Positions 7,368 to 10,240 of a stretch of 10,240 bases of DNA are shown in pieces. The stretch lies in assembly GCA_030830145.1 (NCBI GenBank), contig JAURNO010000220.1, forward strand, positions 1 through 10,240. The letters are read 5' to 3'. The notes beneath the pieces are model-generated. The model had not been told where the DNA came from, did no database searches, and worked only from the letters and a program-made list of their open reading frames with translations. The stretch's first letter is position 1; each line of letters begins with the position of its first letter. The DNA comes from Verrucomicrobiota bacterium. GTDB taxonomy: Bacteria; Verrucomicrobiota; Verrucomicrobiia; Opitutales; Seribacteraceae. The translations under genes and the position numbers were made by a program.

Positions 7368-7394
7368 TTGTAACCTTTTTATTTTTTCTATATT
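7368..7394 (+). promoter_or_regulatory. Weak candidate promoter for the charged small protein gene
   Basis: TTGTAA (7368-7373) and TATATT (7389-7394) are separated by 15 bp, in a 53-bp T-rich gap after the dehydrogenase operon. Transcription would start about 10 nt before ATG 7411, giving a nearly leaderless message. The short spacer makes this tentative. Confidence 0.3.
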
Positions 7395-7410
7395 CAACTT
7401 CCTTTAACTC

Positions 7411-7869
7411 ATGGGTAAACAATACAATAAACTGATCAAGCGCCGTCGTCGTTCCGCCTATATGGCACGTCGAAAGGCTGCCTTGAGCCAAGCTAACCCC
7501 AAGGCAAAGAAAGCTTCCAAACCTTCTTCGTCCACTCGTTCCGCACGCAAGCCGGCCGCCAAAAAGGCACCGGCTGAAAAGAAACCGGATCCAGTTGCCG
7601 AGAAGGCAAGTGCGGAAGACGTGCTTGGTCCCGAGCCAACTGAGGAAATCGTTGAAGAAACGAAGACCGAGCATACGGAAGAGCCTAAAGCCGAATCACC
7701 GGAGGTAACAGAAAAAGTTTCTGAAGAGGCTAATGCCGAGGAAACGGAAGCACCTCAGGAGGAAGCGTCCGAAGACGCAAAGGAAGATGCTGAAGATCCA
7801 AAGGCTGAGGAAGTGACCGAGCCTGAAGAATCAAAAGCTGACTCGACCGAGGAGACCGAGGAAAAGTAA
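7411..7869 (+). CDS. Small protein with a basic N-terminus and a highly acidic C-terminus, function unknown
   Basis: This 152-residue protein splits into two charge blocks. Residues 1-58 are rich in Lys, Arg and Ala, with MGKQYNKLIKRRRRSAYMARRK at the front (22 residues, few acidic groups), then KPAAKKAPAEKK like an H1/HU tail. Residues 64-152 are dominated by Glu, Asp, Thr, Pro and Ala in loose repeats (variants of 'EE..KAE..EVTE'). It has no membrane segment, signal peptide or predicted globular core, so it is probably largely disordered. The basic block suggests nucleic-acid or ribosome binding, and the acidic tail could act as a self-masking arm or histone-chaperone-like tail; both are inference. 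I believe similar short KQYNK...RRR proteins occur in Verrucomicrobia, but I could not check this. Codons read normally throughout and a plausible promoter precedes it, which supports a real gene despite low complexity. Confidence 0.78.
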   Translation: MGKQYNKLIKRRRRSAYMARRKAALSQANPKAKKASKPSSSTRSARKPAAKKAPAEKKPDPVAEKASAEDVLGPEPTEEIVEETKTEHTEEPKAESPEVTEKVSEEANAEETEAPQEEASEDAKEDAEDPKAEEVTEPEESKADSTEETEEK

Positions 7870-7887
7870 CTCCTTTTCCTTTGGCCA

Positions 7888-8364
7888 GTGAAGAAAGTTC
7901 GCAAACTTTTGACTGCCGGTCTTCTGCTGGGCCTTACTCCTTCTCTTTTTCCCGAAACTCAAATTACTTCGGTCAACGAGGTCTATTGGACGGCCAAGGA
8001 CTTTTTGCGTGTCCCCGAGTATTTCACTGGAAAAGAATATTTCGGGAAACAGGTTGTCGTACGAACGGACGAGGGTAGAGCCGGTCTTTATTTCGTTTTG
8101 GAATTCAGCCAACCCCTCCTAACGATCCCGGCAAACTCAAGTGTTCTTATCCGAGTAATACGATCCGACTATCCGGAAGCGAAACTTTACAAGTTCGAAA
8201 TACCTCGCAAGACCAACAAAAGGAGCGAAGTTTTGCTCGGCATAACCGGAGACGATTGGGATTCGCCGGAGATCAAGCCCTTGGCGTGGCGAATTGAATT
8301 GCAGGACAAAAACGGAAAACTTCTTGTAGCAAAGCAAAGCTTCCTTTGGGGGCACGAAAAATAA
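7888..8364 (+). CDS. Small putative exported protein of unknown function
   Basis: This 158-residue protein starts at GTG 7888, 18 nt after the previous stop, and reads MKKVRKLLTAGLLLGLTPSLF: a positive n-region and a hydrophobic core like a Sec signal peptide, with cleavage somewhere near residues 18-24 (no clean A-x-A site). The rest is a compact, probably beta-rich domain. It includes VYWTAKDFLRVPEYFTGKEYFGKQVVVRTDEGRAGLYFVLEF-type strands and a C-terminal segment ending in FLWGHEK. I recognise no family. Its end overlaps the glycosylase frame by 19 bp if the most upstream glycosylase start is used, so the two are probably co-transcribed. No Shine-Dalgarno sequence is visible. The signal peptide is a moderate call. 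Confidence 0.72.
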   Translation: MKKVRKLLTAGLLLGLTPSLFPETQITSVNEVYWTAKDFLRVPEYFTGKEYFGKQVVVRTDEGRAGLYFVLEFSQPLLTIPANSSVLIRVIRSDYPEAKLYKFEIPRKTNKRSEVLLGITGDDWDSPEIKPLAWRIELQDKNGKLLVAKQSFLWGHEK

Positions 8365-9248
8365 CCTCGGGTCTTTCTCATTTGACGGAGTGGAAGCCAT
8401 TGGTCCTTGATCAACCGATGAGCCGTTTGGGATTGGAGGAAACCCTCCTCGGCGGCCAGTCTTTTTCATGGACCGCACTTTCTGAATCTTCCTGGAAAGG
8501 AGTCATTGGGAAATCCATCGTCGAGCTTAGTTTGACGGAAAACAAGTTGCAGTGGAGAACCGGAAAACAATCTCCTTGGAGCGAAAAAGAATTACGTAAT
8601 TACCTGTGGCTTGACCCGAGTTTTACGGAAGCGGTCGACTCATTGCCATGGCGCAGTGACCCGGTTTTGACCACCTGCATGAAGAAACTTCCCGGTCTTC
8701 GCATTTTACGTCAACCTATGGATGAGGTGCTTTTCGTGTTTCTTCTTAGTTCCGTGAAAAGCATTCCTCAGATTAAGGAGATGAAGGAACTGGTTTCAGA
8801 AAAATATGGTGAGCCTCTCGAGCTTGGCCTGTGGAGTTTTCCTGGATGGGAAAAGCTCGCCCAAATTTCTGAAACCGAACTACGGGCTTTGAAAATGGGT
8901 TATCGAGCCAAATACGTGCAAGCGGTTGCTGGACAACTTGCCAATAAACCTTCTCTGCTTACTGATATTGTCAAGCGGCCCTACGAAGAGGCTCGAGCGA
9001 TGCTCTTGAATTTACCTGGAGTCGGGCCAAAGATTGCCGACTGTTGCCTGTTGTTCGGAGCTGCTCGAACTGAGGCTTTTCCTATCGACACATGGATTTC
9101 AAAGACCCTGGAAGTACGCTATTCCTTGAGTGGTTGGAGCAATCAGCAGCAAGCTCACTTTGCGATCAAGCATTATGGAAAACATGCGGGTTTGGCCCAG
9201 CAATTCCTTTTTTCCGCGGAGAGGTTGGGTCTCCATGCAAAGAGCTGA
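8346..9248 (+). CDS. 8-oxoguanine DNA glycosylase, OGG1-like (HhH-GPD family)
   Basis: This enzyme, up to 300 residues, removes 8-oxoguanine from DNA in base-excision repair and probably nicks the strand. Visible OGG1 hallmarks are GGQSFSW (36-42, oxidised-base pocket), RILRQPMDEVLFVFLLSS (119-136), GYRAKYV (185-191), the helix-hairpin-helix LPGVGPKIADC (223-233) with catalytic lysine K229, FPIDTW with catalytic D248, and AQQFLF (284-289), matching OGG1 Q315 and F319. The N-terminal OGG domain and HhH-GPD domain are both present, so it is not a bare AlkA or Nth. The opposite-base residues N149 and R154 of OGG1 are replaced by V137 and Q142. The start is uncertain: TTG 8346 (used here) overlaps the previous gene by 19 bp, while TTG 8382 and ATG 8418 are alternatives; 8382 fits the usual length before GQSF. 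Confidence 0.9.
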   Translation: MGARKITSGLSHLTEWKPLVLDQPMSRLGLEETLLGGQSFSWTALSESSWKGVIGKSIVELSLTENKLQWRTGKQSPWSEKELRNYLWLDPSFTEAVDSLPWRSDPVLTTCMKKLPGLRILRQPMDEVLFVFLLSSVKSIPQIKEMKELVSEKYGEPLELGLWSFPGWEKLAQISETELRALKMGYRAKYVQAVAGQLANKPSLLTDIVKRPYEEARAMLLNLPGVGPKIADCCLLFGAARTEAFPIDTWISKTLEVRYSLSGWSNQQQAHFAIKHYGKHAGLAQQFLFSAERLGLHAKS

Positions 9249-9269
9249 AACTCTCTTTCCTGCGGTTTC

Positions 9270-10240
9270 TTAAAAATCGGCCCGGGGAACGGCCTCAAGC
9301 AGTTCCCGCGTATAGTCGGATTGGGGGTTTTCGTAAACCTCATTGGCCTTGCCAAACTCTTCGATTCGTCCCTGCTTCATAACGGCGATGTCGTCCGACA
9401 TGAACTTCACGACGCTTAGGTCGTGAGAGATAAACAAGTAGGTCAGGTTGCGTTTGTCTTGAAGTTCTCTTAGCAGGTTGAGGACTTGAGCCTGCACCGA
9501 TACGTCCATTGCCGATACGCACTCGTCGCAGACAACGAACTCTGGTTCAACGGCCAAAGCCCGCGCTACGCTGATACGTTGCCTTTGTCCTCCGGAGAAT
9601 TCATGCGGGTAGCGTAAGAGAAACTCGGCCCCAAGCCCGACTTCCTCGAGAAGTGAAACCACTCGGTCGCGCCGTTGCCCGCGGTTCGCTCCGATCTTGT
9701 GGACGAGTAGTGGCTCGATGAGTGTTTGTTCGATGGTTTGCCGCGGATTGAGCGAGGCATAAGGATCTTGGAAAATAATCTGCATGCGTTTTCGGTATTC
9801 GAGCATGTCGGCTTGGCTTAGGCCGATCAGCTCCTTTCCGTCATACTGAATGGAACCTTTGCATGTTTGCTGGAGGCGGAGGATCGCCCGTCCGAGCGTG
9901 GTCTTTCCGCAACCGGACTCACCCACCAGACCGAGGGTCTTTCCCTTGGGAATGGTAAGGTTGACCTTGTCCACGGCAATGACCGTTTCCGGTGGCTTGC
10001 CGAGAAAGCCTCCTCCCGAGTGAAAACGCACTCCTAAGTCATTTACTTCGAGAAGAGTCTCAAGTGGTTTGCCGACCGGATCATCGAGGATCTCTTCTTC
10101 TTGAAGCTTGGCCAAACGTTCCATGGCATCGGGGCGTTCGCCAAGGGTTGTCGAGCCGTCCGCTTGGTCCTCGGTTTCCAGAAAATCGTCCACGGTTGGC
10201 AATATTCGATACTTGGTCCCGAGCGAGGGCCTGCAGGCAA
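9270..10240 (-). CDS. Oligopeptide/dipeptide ABC transporter ATPase, C-terminal half of a probable tandem ATPase (5' end outside window)
   Basis: The frame is open from the right edge to the stop at 9270, giving 323 whole codons. The only near start, TTG 10202, is unlikely because 12 further in-frame codons run to the edge. Those codons plus the next ones read [19 protein letters not shown], like the end of a DppD/OppD-type domain, followed by an acidic linker and then a complete OppF/DppF domain. That domain shows (numbering from TTG 10202) Walker [10 protein letters not shown] (94-102), [11 protein letters not shown] (144-154), signature FSGGQRQR (202-209), Walker B FVVCDE (222-227), H-loop ISHD (258-261), and the ending [13 protein letters not shown]. 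The Walker B region reads DECVSAMD, where DEPVSALD is usual. It energises peptide uptake (or murein peptide or microcin uptake, as YejF does). It converges on the glycosylase gene with 21 bp between stops. Confidence 0.88.
   Translation of the reverse strand, partial: ACRPSLGTKYRILPTVDDFLETEDQADGSTTLGERPDAMERLAKLQEEEILDDPVGKPLETLLEVNDLGVRFHSGGGFLGKPPETVIAVDKVNLTIPKGKTLGLVGESGCGKTTLGRAILRLQQTCKGSIQYDGKELIGLSQADMLEYRKRMQIIFQDPYASLNPRQTIEQTLIEPLLVHKIGANRGQRRDRVVSLLEEVGLGAEFLLRYPHEFSGGQRQRISVARALAVEPEFVVCDECVSAMDVSVQAQVLNLLRELQDKRNLTYLFISHDLSVVKFMSDDIAVMKQGRIEEFGKANEVYENPQSDYTRELLEAVPRADF

Noticed and set aside
7315..7674. Minus-strand frame of 119 codons covering the start of the charged protein gene
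   Set aside because: It looks hydrophobic only because it is the complement of Lys/Ala/Glu codons; it overlaps the dehydrogenase end and has no start context.
9249..9269. Bidirectional terminator between the convergent glycosylase and ATPase genes
   Set aside because: The 21-bp gap has no inverted repeat; the nearby GGCC...GGCC pair lies inside the ATPase coding sequence and is only 4 bp.
1..10240. CRISPR arrays, tRNA/rRNA genes, insertion sequences, riboswitches
   Set aside because: No regularly spaced repeats, no cloverleaf or rRNA-like segments, no transposase motifs or terminal repeats, and no leader long enough for a riboswitch were seen on reading both strands.

Overview
The window looks like a chromosomal piece of a bacterium of the PVC group, most likely a verrucomicrobium. 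This is an inference from four things: a metal-uptake operon built like the chlamydial ytg operon (permease fused to a DtxR-type repressor), an Opp-type tandem ATPase, a locus of TIM-barrel isomerase plus Gfo/Idh/MocA dehydrogenases of the kind abundant in Verrucomicrobia and Planctomycetes, and weak or absent Shine-Dalgarno sequences before most genes. No mobile element, CRISPR array, tRNA or rRNA was seen. Genes are tightly packed; the largest space between genes is about 113 bp.

Region 1 (1-3877) is a manganese/iron/zinc uptake locus. On the minus strand, reading leftwards, are a periplasmic metal-binding lipoprotein (3147-2155), an ATPase (2152-1358) and a TroC/MntB/YtgC-type permease (1350 to beyond the left edge). 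The permease frame does not end after its membrane segments. It continues into a winged-helix and dimerisation region of the DtxR/MntR family, giving a permease-repressor fusion as in chlamydial YtgCR. A free-standing DtxR/MntR-type regulator (3218-3877, plus) is divergently transcribed. A perfect 14-bp palindrome lies between the two start codons and is the obvious candidate operator.

Region 2 (3991-7357, plus) is a probable three-gene sugar or cyclitol operon: a xylose-isomerase-like TIM-barrel protein followed by two different Gfo/Idh/MocA NAD(P)-dependent oxidoreductases. Together they suggest oxidation and isomerisation or C-O/C-C cleavage of an unphosphorylated polyol or sugar; the substrate cannot be read from the sequence.

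Region 3 (7411-9248, plus) holds a small protein with a strongly basic head and a strongly acidic tail, a small probably exported protein of unknown function, and an OGG1-like 8-oxoguanine DNA glycosylase whose frame overlaps the preceding gene. The glycosylase keeps its catalytic and 8-oxoG-pocket residues but has changed the residues that contact the opposite cytosine.

Region 4 (9270 to the right edge, minus) is the C-terminal half of an oligopeptide/dipeptide ABC-transporter ATPase. The frame stays open to the window end, and the residues before the visible nucleotide-binding domain look like the tail of a first one, so it is probably a tandem (YejF/DppDF-like) ATPase. It converges on the glycosylase gene with 21 bp between stop codons.
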